Notes: a model not told the origin generated them from the letters alone. DNA of 64,000 nt from an uncultured Rhizobiaceae group bacterium (GCA_947501445.1 CANMVS010000001.1:434001-498000); one strand, 5' to 3'. Numbered from the stretch's first letter, positions 25,838-35,014 are shown. A program made the numbers and translations.

Positions 25838-26554
25838 ATGACAAACCTCTCTGTGGAGTTAATTTTGACGAAATTGGAAGATATTGTGCCAGCTGAAATT
25901 TCGGCCGACAGTTTTCATAGGCACCTTGCCGAATTGGCCCAATGGTCGAATCTTAAAACATATCTTGAAATCGGTTCCTCCAGTGGCGAAGGTAGCACAA
26001 GCGCGCTTACCAATGGATTGAGAGCTCGATCAGATAGCAGCGATGTTAGTTTGTTTTGTATGGAGATTAGCAGAGCAAGGTTTGAGGCCCTTTCTAAGTG
26101 TTACAAATCCGACAGTTTTGTGAAATGTTTTAACGTTTCATCTGTGCCATCGGCAGAGTTTCCTTCAATTGCAGAACTTGAATATTTCTACAAATCGATT
26201 CGCTACAAATACAAACAACGTAAAGCCCAACAAAAACTGAAGCAAGCGCTTGAGTTTTATAAACAGGATTTGGACTACGTTAAGGCTTCAAGTTGTGATC
26301 TAAATGGCATCCAACTGATTAAGAAAGAACAAAACATTTGTGTCTTTGATTTTGTGCTGATTGATGGCTCTGAATTTACAGGTGAACGCGAATTATTTGA
26401 GATAATGGGTGCAAAAGTCATAGCACTTGATGATATAAATACATTTAAGTGCTGGAATGCACACCGTATATTGTCATCGCACAGCGGCTATTCATTGCTG
26501 TATAGATCACGACGTGTTCGCAACGGATATTCGATATTCAAGCGCAACTTCTGA
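25838..26554 (+). CDS. Class I methyltransferase-like protein of the polysaccharide island
   Basis: 238 residues. KTYLEIGSSSGEGSTSALTN (about 40-60) looks like the glycine-rich SAM-binding strand-loop of a class I methyltransferase. LFCMEISRARFEAL could be the acidic second strand, and FDFVLIDGSEFTGE the DxD-like fourth strand, as in MT_24-type proteins. Between them lies a Lys/Gln-rich predicted helical insert (about 125-150). AT-rich composition unlike the flanking core genes suggests transfer. The start codon lacks a strong ribosome site. Possibly modifies a glycan; function not established. Confidence 0.6.
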   Translation: MTNLSVELILTKLEDIVPAEISADSFHRHLAELAQWSNLKTYLEIGSSSGEGSTSALTNGLRARSDSSDVSLFCMEISRARFEALSKCYKSDSFVKCFNVSSVPSAEFPSIAELEYFYKSIRYKYKQRKAQQKLKQALEFYKQDLDYVKASSCDLNGIQLIKKEQNICVFDFVLIDGSEFTGERELFEIMGAKVIALDDINTFKCWNAHRILSSHSGYSLLYRSRRVRNGYSIFKRNF

Positions 26555-26952
26555 TTGCCCACTCCCTACTCATTATTTATGATGATATTAAGTAGGTAAA
26601 GAGACTTTCGATTGGATTTTGAAGAGGAACACGCCAGATAGATCAAAGGGGAAGGACCAAACAAGCTAGTCAAGATGAATTACTGCTGTTTACTCAAAGG
26701 CTGAAATTGTTGGGGATCAACTCAACATGCAGTGGTCGAAATTTTTTCCGAAACTCGACTGATTGTCGTTTTCGGAAATGACACATTAGCCGGACACAAA
26801 TCATTGTCTAAAAAAGAGGCACTTTTAGCCAGACCATTATTGCTTGGAAAATTTATTCATCAATGGAATATCATTTGAAGAAGCGCGCTGTCGCATATCC
26901 GAAACATCGTTAACCCATCACAATTTACAAAATCAATGCAATTGGATGCTGT
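26555..26952. other. 398-base AT-rich stretch without a supported gene
   Basis: No open frame with a ribosome site and no recognised RNA or mobile element. It may hold the promoter of the GT25 gene at 26953. Confidence 0.45.
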
Positions 26953-27735
26953 ATGAAGTGCTATCTAATAAACCTTGAACGATCAAAGGATCGGTTGTCA
27001 TGGTTTATGAAACAATCAAGGGATCTTTGCATAGTCGTCGAGCGTGTGGATGCAGTTGATGGTTGCCGGTTGGAAAACGATGAAATTGAGCGGGTAACGA
27101 AAACGTGCAGCGGCCTCTATCAGGTCGAAGTCGGTGCAATAGGCTGCTACCTCAGTCATCGAAAAGTGTGGGAAATAATCGCTGCCCAAGAAGATGAGTG
27201 GGCATTTGTGTGCGAAGATGATTTACGATTCTCCCAAATTTTTCCCAGTTTTCTATCTGATACCAAGTGGATTCCAAGTGATGCTGACATCGTAAAGGCT
27301 GAAACATCAACTGAGAAACGAATTGAAATCAACTATTTACCCGCAACAATATTTAAGTCACGCAAAATACAAAGACTTCACTCAGCACACAGAGGGACCG
27401 CCGGATATTTCATCCGAAAAGCCGCAGCGCAGCGATTGATAAAGCTGACAGAAAGAAAGTACGACCCGGTAGATGAATTGATGTTTAATCCGATCCTCGG
27501 TATAGCTCAGCAAAACAACATATATCAGATCAACCCCGCCGTTTGTATACAGGGAATTAGAGTAGCCGACAAACAGGACTTTCTGAGCGATATCCCTGAG
27601 GGGTCTCCGAGAATTAATAATGTTACGCGGTTGGGCAAAATATTTCGGGAGGTTAAACGACTACTGAACGCGATTAGACGATTTATTCTGCGTCAACTGA
27701 AGATATCAGAATTTCTTGCTGTCCCTTTTGAGTAA
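26953..27735 (+). CDS. Glycosyltransferase family 25 (LPS/glycan beta-galactosyl- or glucosyltransferase-like)
   Basis: 260 residues. It starts MKCYLINLERSKDRLSWF, the canonical GT25 opening. Next come VERVDAVDG, GAIGCYLSHRKVWEII and AFVCEDDLRFS, where the EDD triplet is the metal/nucleotide-sugar site. GTAGYFIRKAAAQRLI matches the acceptor-side helix. It is expected to add hexose to LPS or another surface glycan in the cytoplasm. It is a diverged paralogue of the gene at 29643, with which it shares the WIPSDADIV/WIPADADIV stretch. Low GC relative to core genes. Confidence 0.87.
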   Translation: MKCYLINLERSKDRLSWFMKQSRDLCIVVERVDAVDGCRLENDEIERVTKTCSGLYQVEVGAIGCYLSHRKVWEIIAAQEDEWAFVCEDDLRFSQIFPSFLSDTKWIPSDADIVKAETSTEKRIEINYLPATIFKSRKIQRLHSAHRGTAGYFIRKAAAQRLIKLTERKYDPVDELMFNPILGIAQQNNIYQINPAVCIQGIRVADKQDFLSDIPEGSPRINNVTRLGKIFREVKRLLNAIRRFILRQLKISEFLAVPFE

Positions 27736-27963
27736 TGGCAATGTGTGCAGCGTTGCACCGGTAATATAAATTTCAGCGTATAAATTGAACAATGCTGCCC
27801 TGTGTATCCCCCTTTTTTATCGAGGTGAGCGGTAGCATTTCTTCGAACCGGAAGCCTGTTTCGGGGAGAATCTTGCAGGATGTGGTGGCAGACAAACACC
27901 ATCATGGAAATCGGCGACACAAACATTGCCATAAAACCCAAATAAGCCGCGTAGAGTCCGAAA

Positions 27964-28095
27964 TCAAATCCCCAGAAAAATGGGATGACTACCAATCGAA
28001 ACTATGAAACGCTCAGCACTGGCACGATGGGTATGATCGTCCTCAACGTGAGCAACTACACGCTCGCGCAGCTCGATTGGATGAAACTTAGGCAT
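27964..28095 (-). pseudogene. IS630-like transposase remnant, N-terminal HTH
   Basis: A reverse frame from ATG 28095 gives MPKFHPIELRERVVAHVEDD followed by HTHRASAERFIVS, the typical opening of IS630-type transposases (ELRERVV...A..F.VS). Similarity stops after about 33 residues and a stop follows. No further parts were found in the 228 bases between the fragment and the GT25 gene. Confidence 0.6.
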
Positions 28096-28193
28096 GATAT
28101 TTTCCTTCAAAACACCAAGAATCATAAAAATCAGAAATTGGGAATCCCGAATCTGAAATTCGGCGACAGGCTCTAAATCGCTCAAAACTAGAA

Positions 28194-29087
28194 CTATCCG
28201 ATTGCATAGCAGCCTTGTAAAAGCTTTTGAGCTGCATTCTTCAGGTAGTCTGTGTATCGGAGGGCCATGTTATGATTGTGGGCGATTGTTGCGCGCCAAT
28301 CATCATAATCCTGCGACGTGGCAATGTGAACAGCCTGTTTGATATCATCAAATGAATTGCATATATACATACCACTGACATCAAAGTACTTGGCAATATC
28401 AGGCGCCCCCCAATATATAGGTACGGTATCACAAAGCAAACAATCAATTAGCTTCTCAGTGAAGTACCCCTCTTCCTGAACATTTTCGATTACTATTGAA
28501 AACCGGTAAGGTCTCAACCCGTCCGCTTTGACTTTCAGTGGTTTGTAACCATGGCCAAGGAGATCCACGTCCATTCGTGTTTCAACACTCCAGTCAGCGA
28601 CCTCGTGACGCAACTTATGCCCCTTCAATTGCTGTTTAGTGGATGCAATCAAAGACATATTGTGGGTTTTTTCGCCCTCCTCAATGGGTTTATCTTCAAC
28701 CCAGCCACCACCGAAAGGCATGACCAATGCATTTTTTGCCCAATTAGCCATGAACGGCCTATGTGTAATGATACGAAAAAAGCGTTTCTGAGTAATCAGA
28801 GCAGCGAGATAGTTTCTATTGTGGATTGCAAAGGGTTCAGCAATAACGATAGAAATCCGGCAAATGACTTTCCATCGCAAGTCCCAAAAATATTTTGATC
28901 GCGGGAAAACCATAAGATGATCATCGTGTGCCAAATCGGAGATCGTTCCAACCAATTTCTGGTCTCCCAACGGCCAATGCAGGTCCTCTAACGGGACGTC
29001 TGCCAATTGGCAGTTCAATTTATACTCATAGGGAAGTACAGCAACGAACATTGCAGTTTTACTTTCTTCGTAGAGTTGGGATTGCAT
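28194..29087 (-). CDS. Glycosyltransferase family 10 (alpha-1,3/1,4-fucosyltransferase-like)
   Basis: 297 residues. The C-terminal donor-binding core of GT10 is clear: RPYRFSIVIENVQEEGYFTE, then KLIDCLLCDTVPIYWGAPDI and AKYFD (about 190-240). YRFSIVIEN and GYFTEKL are the family motif that binds GDP-fucose. The N-terminal acceptor part is less conserved, as usual. Heptad leucine repeats found at the C-terminus of Helicobacter enzymes are absent. It should transfer fucose, or a related GDP-sugar, to a surface glycan. The start at 29087 has no strong ribosome site. AT-rich. Confidence 0.85.
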   Translation of the reverse strand: MQSQLYEESKTAMFVAVLPYEYKLNCQLADVPLEDLHWPLGDQKLVGTISDLAHDDHLMVFPRSKYFWDLRWKVICRISIVIAEPFAIHNRNYLAALITQKRFFRIITHRPFMANWAKNALVMPFGGGWVEDKPIEEGEKTHNMSLIASTKQQLKGHKLRHEVADWSVETRMDVDLLGHGYKPLKVKADGLRPYRFSIVIENVQEEGYFTEKLIDCLLCDTVPIYWGAPDIAKYFDVSGMYICNSFDDIKQAVHIATSQDYDDWRATIAHNHNMALRYTDYLKNAAQKLLQGCYAIG

Positions 29088-29642
29088 TGTCTAAACGGGC
29101 AAATATAAATTTAGCGGATTGATTTTATACTCTGCATGATGATCGCGGTTCCCTCAGCTGGGTATTAAGAAAACACTTATGAAAGGTTGTGTACATTTAC
29201 AAATGTCCATTGACAACAGCTTCATTGAGATCGCTGCGGTAAATCTGGCAAACTTTCAGTTAGCAGAGCCAAGGGAATATTCGTATCAGCTCGATATGTC
29301 ATCTGAAATAGGTTAAATGGTGGAAAATATCCTGTTCTCCCACATCTTCCGGTAAATTCGCTATATTTGATTTCTTCGCTCTCTGGCAAATTGGAATCCG
29401 AGGCTTCGAAGCACAGTTACAGACCTATTCAAAACTGATACCGTGTCCGTCGGTTTCCGAAAACCAACTGAAACTCATTCGGCACAACCAACTGGTTTGC
29501 AACCAGAATTGTACCAATCTGCTATGACCATCTCCGAATACCTGTCCATTCAGTTCTCTATTTGCTAAATCAATAACATTTGCGGAGGAGAATCTGCATG
29601 GCTATAAAGTTCACGGGACTGTGAACATCAGAGGCCAAGCCA
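29088..29642. other. 555-base stretch between divergent glycosyltransferases
   Basis: It holds only a 45-codon frame (29179-29316) without a ribosome site or recognisable similarity. Divergent promoters for the flanking genes are expected but no convincing -35/-10 pair was picked. Confidence 0.45.
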
Positions 29643-30494
29643 TTGAAAATTTACCTCATTAATCTTGATCGTAGCCGGGAACGTTTGGTCCGTATGACCG
29701 AGCGGTTCCGTTCTCTGAACCTCGGCATCGCACGTGTTCCTGCCGTAGATGGTCGAGCGCTGCCACGTGATCAAATCGAGCAGTTTCTCCTAAAACGACG
29801 TTCCCGCCGGTGGAATTATGGAGAAATAGGCTGCTTTCTCAGCCACATGAATTGCTGGAAAGCGCTAATTAACTCAGATGAGCCATATTGTGCAATTTTT
29901 GAAGACGATGCATTCCTGTCCAGCGAGTTAACCGCTCTTCTGTCTGGTGACCGCTGGATTCCAGCAGATGCAGACATCGTGCGTCTGGAAACGACGTTTT
30001 GGAAAACGGAAATCACCACCGAATACGAAGTCATTTCGGAAAAACTGAAACTGCATAGGCTCCTTTCCCTGCATCATGGGGCCGGTGCATATATAATTTC
30101 CAGAAAAGCGGCTCGGAATCTCTTGGCTAACCCGGAGCGGCTGCGCACGACATTGGACAGTGCACTATTTGATTTTCAGGAAAAATCGTGCCGCGACCTG
30201 AGAATCTACCAATTAGACCCTGCACCTGCTTTGCAGGAATCGGTTTACATGAGCCTCGTGGTAGCCAAGTCAGACAGCTATTCAGAGATCACACAGACAG
30301 ATTGGGCGCCGACATCCGAATTGCCATTGAGACTGCGCAAACTTGTGCGAGAAATCAATCGGCCCTTGCGAAAATTAGGCTCTTGGAGTGCGCAGTCAAT
30401 TCGCATTCATCAAAACTACTCTACAACCCGGCGAATTAAATTTTATGGCATCATAGATGATGCTCCGGAAAATTATTATGCACCAGGGGATTAA
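29643..30494 (+). CDS. Glycosyltransferase family 25, second copy
   Basis: 283 residues from TTG 29643, with GAGG 9-12 bases upstream; no ATG fits the conserved N-terminus KIYLINLDRSRERLVRM. Family blocks: RVPAVDGRAL, GEIGCFLSHMNCWKAL, AIFEDDAFLS (EDD metal site) and GAGAYIISRKAARNLL. It is a paralogue of 26953-27735 but higher in GC and with a longer, basic C-terminal tail. A surface-glycan hexosyltransferase is likely. It stands alone, convergent with the GT11 gene. Confidence 0.86.
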   Translation: MKIYLINLDRSRERLVRMTERFRSLNLGIARVPAVDGRALPRDQIEQFLLKRRSRRWNYGEIGCFLSHMNCWKALINSDEPYCAIFEDDAFLSSELTALLSGDRWIPADADIVRLETTFWKTEITTEYEVISEKLKLHRLLSLHHGAGAYIISRKAARNLLANPERLRTTLDSALFDFQEKSCRDLRIYQLDPAPALQESVYMSLVVAKSDSYSEITQTDWAPTSELPLRLRKLVREINRPLRKLGSWSAQSIRIHQNYSTTRRIKFYGIIDDAPENYYAPGD

Positions 30495-30516
30495 TATATT
30501 TCACATCGTAAACAAA

Positions 30517-31380
30517 TCACCCCTCAAGCCGAACCCAGGACTCCGGTATAATATCAGGATTGCTGACCGATTTGTCCGCAAACCATACTGCTGGTGCAAC
30601 AACGACTTTTTCTCTCGATGCGTTCAGCCAGGCGCCCCACCAGGAAAATGAACTATTGGCGATAATGTGATGCTGACACGCTGACATCAGCCGCAGATCC
30701 TCATAATTGTGTGCGCCATCATTGTGGTCCATGATTTTGACTTCAAACGGCAGCGCCAAATTGGACTTCGCCCACTCAGGCTCATCAGAAAACACATAAA
30801 ACACCGGTTCAACCGGCATTTTTTCAGCCACCAGCATGGCTGCTTTTTTATAATATTCCAGCGAGCAGGTGCCGTGAACCGCATTTGCCTTCGGGTTGCT
30901 GACATAGTCTCCGCGGCGAATATGAAGGGATACGGCTGGTGTGTTTTCCAACTGTGCCAGGATAGCCCGATTTGTGTCATCCGGCTCAGTTTTTACCGAT
31001 AGTTCGATGCGAATCTGATCTGCGAAATCCTCGAAAAAGCGCTCAGACTGCCAATAACCCTGTAGCCAGAGCGATCCTGTCTCGCGAACAATAGAGGGTA
31101 CAAACCCGTCGCCCTTTTGTCTGACAATTCTTGGTGGCAGTTTTAATGTCCGCCAAATCAGATAGGCAATGCGCTGCTTTTTCTTGGGCGGCCAACCCCG
31201 CGCAGTGCCGGTATCTGAAACAATGTTGAGATGATGGAGGCCCGGCTTTTGCCCTGGTCCGGCAACAAAATCCCTGCTGTCCAGCACCAGTTCTGTTTCA
31301 TTGCGCAATGCCAATGCGCGCCCACAGGCGTATTGAAACATCTGATTGCCAAGACCGCCAAATATTCGCGTATAAATCAA
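30517..31380 (-). CDS. Glycosyltransferase family 11 (alpha-1,2-fucosyltransferase-like)
   Basis: 287 residues, typical length. GT11 motifs: N-terminal IFGGLGNQMFQYACGRALA, then VSLHIRRGDYVSN with the GDP-fucose-binding HxRRGD, FYVFSDEPEWAK, and ANSSFSWWGAWLN. A TTG start at 31380 is needed because an upstream stop allows no in-frame ATG. Transfers fucose from GDP-fucose to a terminal hexose in this family. With the GT10 gene nearby it suggests a fucosylated O-antigen or capsule. No GDP-fucose synthesis genes are in the window. Confidence 0.92.
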   Translation of the reverse strand: MIYTRIFGGLGNQMFQYACGRALALRNETELVLDSRDFVAGPGQKPGLHHLNIVSDTGTARGWPPKKKQRIAYLIWRTLKLPPRIVRQKGDGFVPSIVRETGSLWLQGYWQSERFFEDFADQIRIELSVKTEPDDTNRAILAQLENTPAVSLHIRRGDYVSNPKANAVHGTCSLEYYKKAAMLVAEKMPVEPVFYVFSDEPEWAKSNLALPFEVKIMDHNDGAHNYEDLRLMSACQHHIIANSSFSWWGAWLNASREKVVVAPAVWFADKSVSNPDIIPESWVRLEG

Positions 31381-31458
31381 TGGGCCACATTCTTCGAATT
31401 GATCTCATTTTGATCACTCATAGGAAGTGTCACCGATCATGGCAATCTCAAATCCTGT

Positions 31459-32892
31459 TCACAGGCCCACATGTTTGTTGTCACCCGGGAGACTTACCGT
31501 GGCAATCAGCCCGCCCTGCGTCCGGTTCTCCAGTTTCAACACGCCGCCGTGGGCATGAATATTGGATCGGGCAATAGCAAGACCCAGACCGATGCCACCG
31601 GTCTCCTCACTGCGTGACGTATCAAGACGAACGAAGGGCTCAAACATATCGGCGATACGGTCCTGCGGTATTCCCGGGCCCCTGTCGGCAATTGTGATGG
31701 TAATCCCCTGGTCACCGGCAGAAAAATCAATTTGCGCTTCTTTGCCGTAGCGCACGGCATTGTCGATCAGATTACGCAATGCCCGTTTTATCGAAATCGT
31801 CCGACAGGTGATAATCGTGCGCGTTCTGCGTTCTTTTGCTGTTTGCGCCAGATGAACCTGTTGCCCCATGTCCTCATAGTCGGCAACGATGGCATCCAAT
31901 AGTTCTCCCAGATCCACCCGTGCGGGTTCTTCGCGATTGGCCTCATCGCGGGCAAATGCCAGGGTCGCCTCGACCATACGCTGCATTTCATCAAGGGTCA
32001 TAATGATGCGATTGCGGTTTTCATCATCTTCAATGAATTCGGCGCGAATACGCAAAGATGTAATTGGCGTGCGCAAATCATGGCTGATTGCTGCAAGCAT
32101 TCGCGTTCGGTCCTGGACAAATCGGGTCAATCGTTCCTGCATCACGTTAAAGGCTTCAATCGCCGATTTAACCTCCGGTGGGCCGGAGGCCTCTATATTC
32201 TCACCCTTGCCACCACGACCCAATTGCTCTGCAGCAACTGCAAGATTTTGCAATGGACGCGTCATGCGTCTGACAGTGAATGCAATAATAATGATAATGG
32301 CGATCGCCATGATGCCAACTGTTATGAATATACGCAGCAAAGAGCTTCGTTGCAGGTTCATGCTGGCAGCCATGTTCAGCCATCGTCCGTCGTCCAGTTG
32401 GACCGACAGGGCAACAACCAGCGGGACACTTCTCTTTGACTGGACCTTTTTCTTCTGCTTTCCACCGGCTGCCGGGTGCTTTACCTGACCACGGTGATAA
32501 CGTGGCACAACAACATTGCGCCCAACCTCCGCACGAATGTCCACCTGTGGACCGATTTGGTCGATAAGACGTTTCCTTATCCGTTGGTCCAGAGGATTTA
32601 TGCCGCTTTCGTCCAATGCAGGCCTGAATGATATCCAGTAATACAGCAGCGGGCTGGAGGCGGCCCTTCGAATATCGTCGTGAAGATCCGGCGACGTCTC
32701 ATTGAGAAGTTCCACCAGCGATGCGGTCCGTGCCACCACGGTGCCGCCCGTCAACTCCACAAGAGCTGCACGGCGCTCATCGGTAAACAGCCACAGCGTA
32801 AAGGTCTGAGATATTACAATGGCCGCGAGAATGAGCGCGATCAGTTGCCCGGCCAGACTGCGCGGCATCAATGGAAAATTACGCCAGCTCAT
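31459..32892 (-). CDS. Sensor histidine kinase (EnvZ-like, HAMP)
   Basis: 477 residues. TM1 near 15-36, a periplasmic domain of about 150 residues with a Lys-rich stretch (around 144-154), TM2 near 188-207, HAMP about 208-260, then the dimerisation/phosphorylation box AAISHDLRTPITSL with H271. ATP-binding boxes follow: RALRNLIDNAVRYG (N), DRGPGIP (G1), FEPF and GGIGLGLAIA (G2). It overlaps the response regulator by 4 bases (ATGA), so the pair is co-translated. The periplasmic part is read as a sensor; the ligand is unknown, but the divergent secreted EF-hand gene hints at a divalent cation. Confidence 0.94.
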   Translation of the reverse strand: MSWRNFPLMPRSLAGQLIALILAAIVISQTFTLWLFTDERRAALVELTGGTVVARTASLVELLNETSPDLHDDIRRAASSPLLYYWISFRPALDESGINPLDQRIRKRLIDQIGPQVDIRAEVGRNVVVPRYHRGQVKHPAAGGKQKKKVQSKRSVPLVVALSVQLDDGRWLNMAASMNLQRSSLLRIFITVGIMAIAIIIIIAFTVRRMTRPLQNLAVAAEQLGRGGKGENIEASGPPEVKSAIEAFNVMQERLTRFVQDRTRMLAAISHDLRTPITSLRIRAEFIEDDENRNRIIMTLDEMQRMVEATLAFARDEANREEPARVDLGELLDAIVADYEDMGQQVHLAQTAKERRTRTIITCRTISIKRALRNLIDNAVRYGKEAQIDFSAGDQGITITIADRGPGIPQDRIADMFEPFVRLDTSRSEETGGIGLGLAIARSNIHAHGGVLKLENRTQGGLIATVSLPGDNKHVGL

Positions 32893-33617
32893 TTATCCGG
32901 ATCCACAACATCAGCCGTAAACGCATAGCCACCGCCCCAAACTGTTTTTATCAACTGGGGTTTTTTGGCGTCCTGTTCAATCTTGCGTCTGAGGCGACTG
33001 ACCTGATTGTCAATGGACCGGTCAAATATGTTGGGATTGCGCCCTGATGTCAGGTCCATCAGCTGATCGCGCGACAAGACCATTTTCGGTCTTTTCAAAA
33101 AGGCGACCAACAGCTGAAACTCGCCCGTCGAAAGTGGGACGACAACCTCATCAGCACCAATGAGGTGACGTCGGGAAAGATCAAGAATCCAGTTTTCAAA
33201 AGCCAGTTTCTCACTGGAAACCGGATCACGTTCGCGTGGAACATTTGACGTGCGGCGCAACACAGCCCGTATCCGTGCAAGCAATTCGCGTGGATTGAAT
33301 GGCTTGCTGACATAGTCATCGGCGCCAATTTCAAGCCCGACGACCCGGTCGGTATCCTCGGCCATTGCTGTTAATAATATGACCGGCGGGCCAGCATTTT
33401 CGACCAAATGTCTGCAAAGCGAAAGCCCATCTTCTCCTGGCATCATCACATCCAGTACGACCAGATCAATGGAAGCGGCGTTGAGTGATTTGCGCGCCTG
33501 TGCAGCACCATCAGCCATCGATGCACGCAGGCCGTTCTTAATCAGATAACGCGTTAACGTCTCACGGATGTCGCGGTGATCATCGACAACAAGAATATGT
33601 GGACTGGCTTCATTCAT
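32889..33617 (-). CDS. OmpR-family response regulator
   Basis: 242 residues: receiver domain (1-120) with acidic pocket VVDDH, phospho-acceptor D56 in VVLDVMMPGEDG, and conserved Lys in DYVSKPF; then a winged-helix output domain (about 140-235) with LSTGEFQLLVAFLKRP, VLSRDQLMDLTSGR and DNQVSRLRRKIEQD. It receives phosphate from H271 of the adjacent kinase. It is divergent from the EF-hand gene, with 285 bases between, where a 10-bp-spaced direct repeat could be its site. Confidence 0.95.
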   Translation of the reverse strand: MNEASPHILVVDDHRDIRETLTRYLIKNGLRASMADGAAQARKSLNAASIDLVVLDVMMPGEDGLSLCRHLVENAGPPVILLTAMAEDTDRVVGLEIGADDYVSKPFNPRELLARIRAVLRRTSNVPRERDPVSSEKLAFENWILDLSRRHLIGADEVVVPLSTGEFQLLVAFLKRPKMVLSRDQLMDLTSGRNPNIFDRSIDNQVSRLRRKIEQDAKKPQLIKTVWGGGYAFTADVVDPDK

Positions 33618-33772
33618 CGAAGGTTCAACCTATGGTGCCGGTACGATCGTATGTATCCAAAACGTTTTCCATCACTCTTCATCACACACTAGAGGTAAAA
33701 CGCATTGAAAGCGTATAGGGGCTGTGTGTTTTAAACAGGTAACGGCTGTGAACCCCTTGTGGAAATGGAAAT

Positions 33773-33789
33773 TGTAACAAAATGTATCA
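33773..33789. promoter_or_regulatory. Direct repeat upstream of the EF-hand gene, possible response-regulator site
   Basis: TGTAACA (33773-33779) and TGTATCA (33783-33789) are spaced 10 bases apart, start to start. OmpR-type regulators bind tandem half-sites with about one helical turn spacing. Location between regulator and EF-hand gene fits; binding is inferred. Confidence 0.35.
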
Positions 33790-33902
33790 CGTCCACGCAT
33801 GGCGACAATTGGTGACACATTCATGCAGTTTGCATCGTAGTTTTGCGACAAATGCCACCTAACTTCCACTCATCGCAACACAAAACCAAAAGGACCTGCG
33901 CA

Positions 33903-34901
33903 ATGAGAACCACGCAGAAAATTGCAGCTTCCATCCTGGCAACAACTTTTCTAGGCGCAAGTGTCGCTCCGACACTGGCTGCTCAAAACCAGGCAGACGG
34001 CAAGCCAGCGGCAGAAAAGAAAATGGCCCATGCCGGTAAAAACAAGCACAGCAAAAACAAGCACGGCAAAAAGGGCAACCGGGGCATGAAAAGGGCGTTT
34101 GAGCGTTTTGATGCCAATAAGGATGGTGTTATCACGCAGGAAGAAGTGGACGCCGTTATCGTTGAGCGATTCAACAGTGTCGCCGGTGGCGATACCACCA
34201 TTACGCTTGAGGAATTTCGCGCCGGATGGCTGGACAAATCCCGTGATCATATGGTGCGCGGTTTTCAGAAACTGGATAGTGATGGCGATGGTGCCATTAC
34301 AGCAGACGAAATCACCACTGCTTCGGATCGCATGTTCAACAGGCTTGACCGGGACGGAAACGGTGAGCTGACCCGGCCTGCCCCAAAAGACAAAGCTGAC
34401 GCTGGCGCCAAAAACGACCAGCACAAAAAGGCAGAACGGGGCGGTAAACATCGTCACGGCGGCAAACGCACAGCCATGCTGATGGAACGTTTCGACGTTG
34501 ATAAGGATGGCAAGATTACGCGCGCCGAATTTGATGAGATCCGTGGCAACCTGTTTTCCGGCGCCGACGCTGACGGAAATTCCACGATCAGCATCGAAGA
34601 ATTTGTGACCGTTTGGCAGGAAATGAACAGCGACCGTATCACCCGTTCCTTCCAGAAGCTTGATGCTGACGGCGACCTGTCGGTCACACAGGAAGAATAT
34701 GCCGCCCGCAGCGGAAATTTTGTCAAAAAACACGACCGCAATGGTGATGGTGTTGTAACCAAAGCCGACAAAAAGCGCGGCAAGCACCATGGCAAAAAGA
34801 CCGAGCGTTCGATGAAGAAGCCTGCACATAAACCCGCACCGGATAAGGCATCGCTCAAAACACCGGCAAAACCCGCACCGGCAAAAACGCAGGACATCTG
34901 A
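33903..34901 (+). CDS. Secreted EF-hand calcium-binding protein with duplicated four-hand module
   Basis: 332 residues from ATG 33903 with AAAGGA upstream. A signal peptide ends near residue 27 (TLAA), then a Lys/His/Asn-rich linker. Loops of EF-hand type: DANKDGVITQEE (70-81), a degenerate one near 93-104, DSDGDGAITADE (125-136), DRDGNGELT (149-157), DVDKDGKITRAE (198-209), DADGNSTISIEE (222-233), DADGDLSVTQEE (254-265) and DRNGDGVVTKAD (278-289). The eight positions fall into two parallel sets of four, separated by a His/Lys-rich linker (160-190). A basic Pro/Ala/Lys tail ends the protein. A periplasmic or extracellular Ca2+ buffer or sensor is likely. Confidence 0.9.
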   Translation: MRTTQKIAASILATTFLGASVAPTLAAQNQADGKPAAEKKMAHAGKNKHSKNKHGKKGNRGMKRAFERFDANKDGVITQEEVDAVIVERFNSVAGGDTTITLEEFRAGWLDKSRDHMVRGFQKLDSDGDGAITADEITTASDRMFNRLDRDGNGELTRPAPKDKADAGAKNDQHKKAERGGKHRHGGKRTAMLMERFDVDKDGKITRAEFDEIRGNLFSGADADGNSTISIEEFVTVWQEMNSDRITRSFQKLDADGDLSVTQEEYAARSGNFVKKHDRNGDGVVTKADKKRGKHHGKKTERSMKKPAHKPAPDKASLKTPAKPAPAKTQDI

Positions 34902-34977
34902 TAAGCTGAACTTTCTGTGGTGATGTGATTTCACACCCGGTGAACTGGCAATATCTCAGATGTTTCAAACACAACAG

Positions 34978-35008
34978 CGGTCAGGCCCATGAGCCTGGCC
35001 GTTTTTTT
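34978..35008 (+). terminator. Rho-independent terminator after the EF-hand gene
   Basis: CGGTCAGGC and GCCTGGCCG form a 9-bp stem (one G-T pair) around a short loop, followed by seven T. It sits between the convergent EF-hand and frcR genes. Confidence 0.85.
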
Positions 35009-35014
35009 GTGCGT

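Noticed and set aside
27693-27995. 100-codon minus-strand frame with hydrophobic start
   Set aside because: It overlaps the GT25 end and the transposase remnant and shows no family pattern; probably chance or decayed sequence.
29179-29316. 45-codon frame in the gap between GT10 and GT25 genes
   Set aside because: No ribosome site, no recognisable motif, and of a length expected by chance in AT-rich DNA.
33951-34934. 327-codon minus-strand frame over the EF-hand gene
   Set aside because: Shadow of a highly biased coding sequence. The product is repetitive in step with the EF-hand repeats on the other strand and has no ribosome site.
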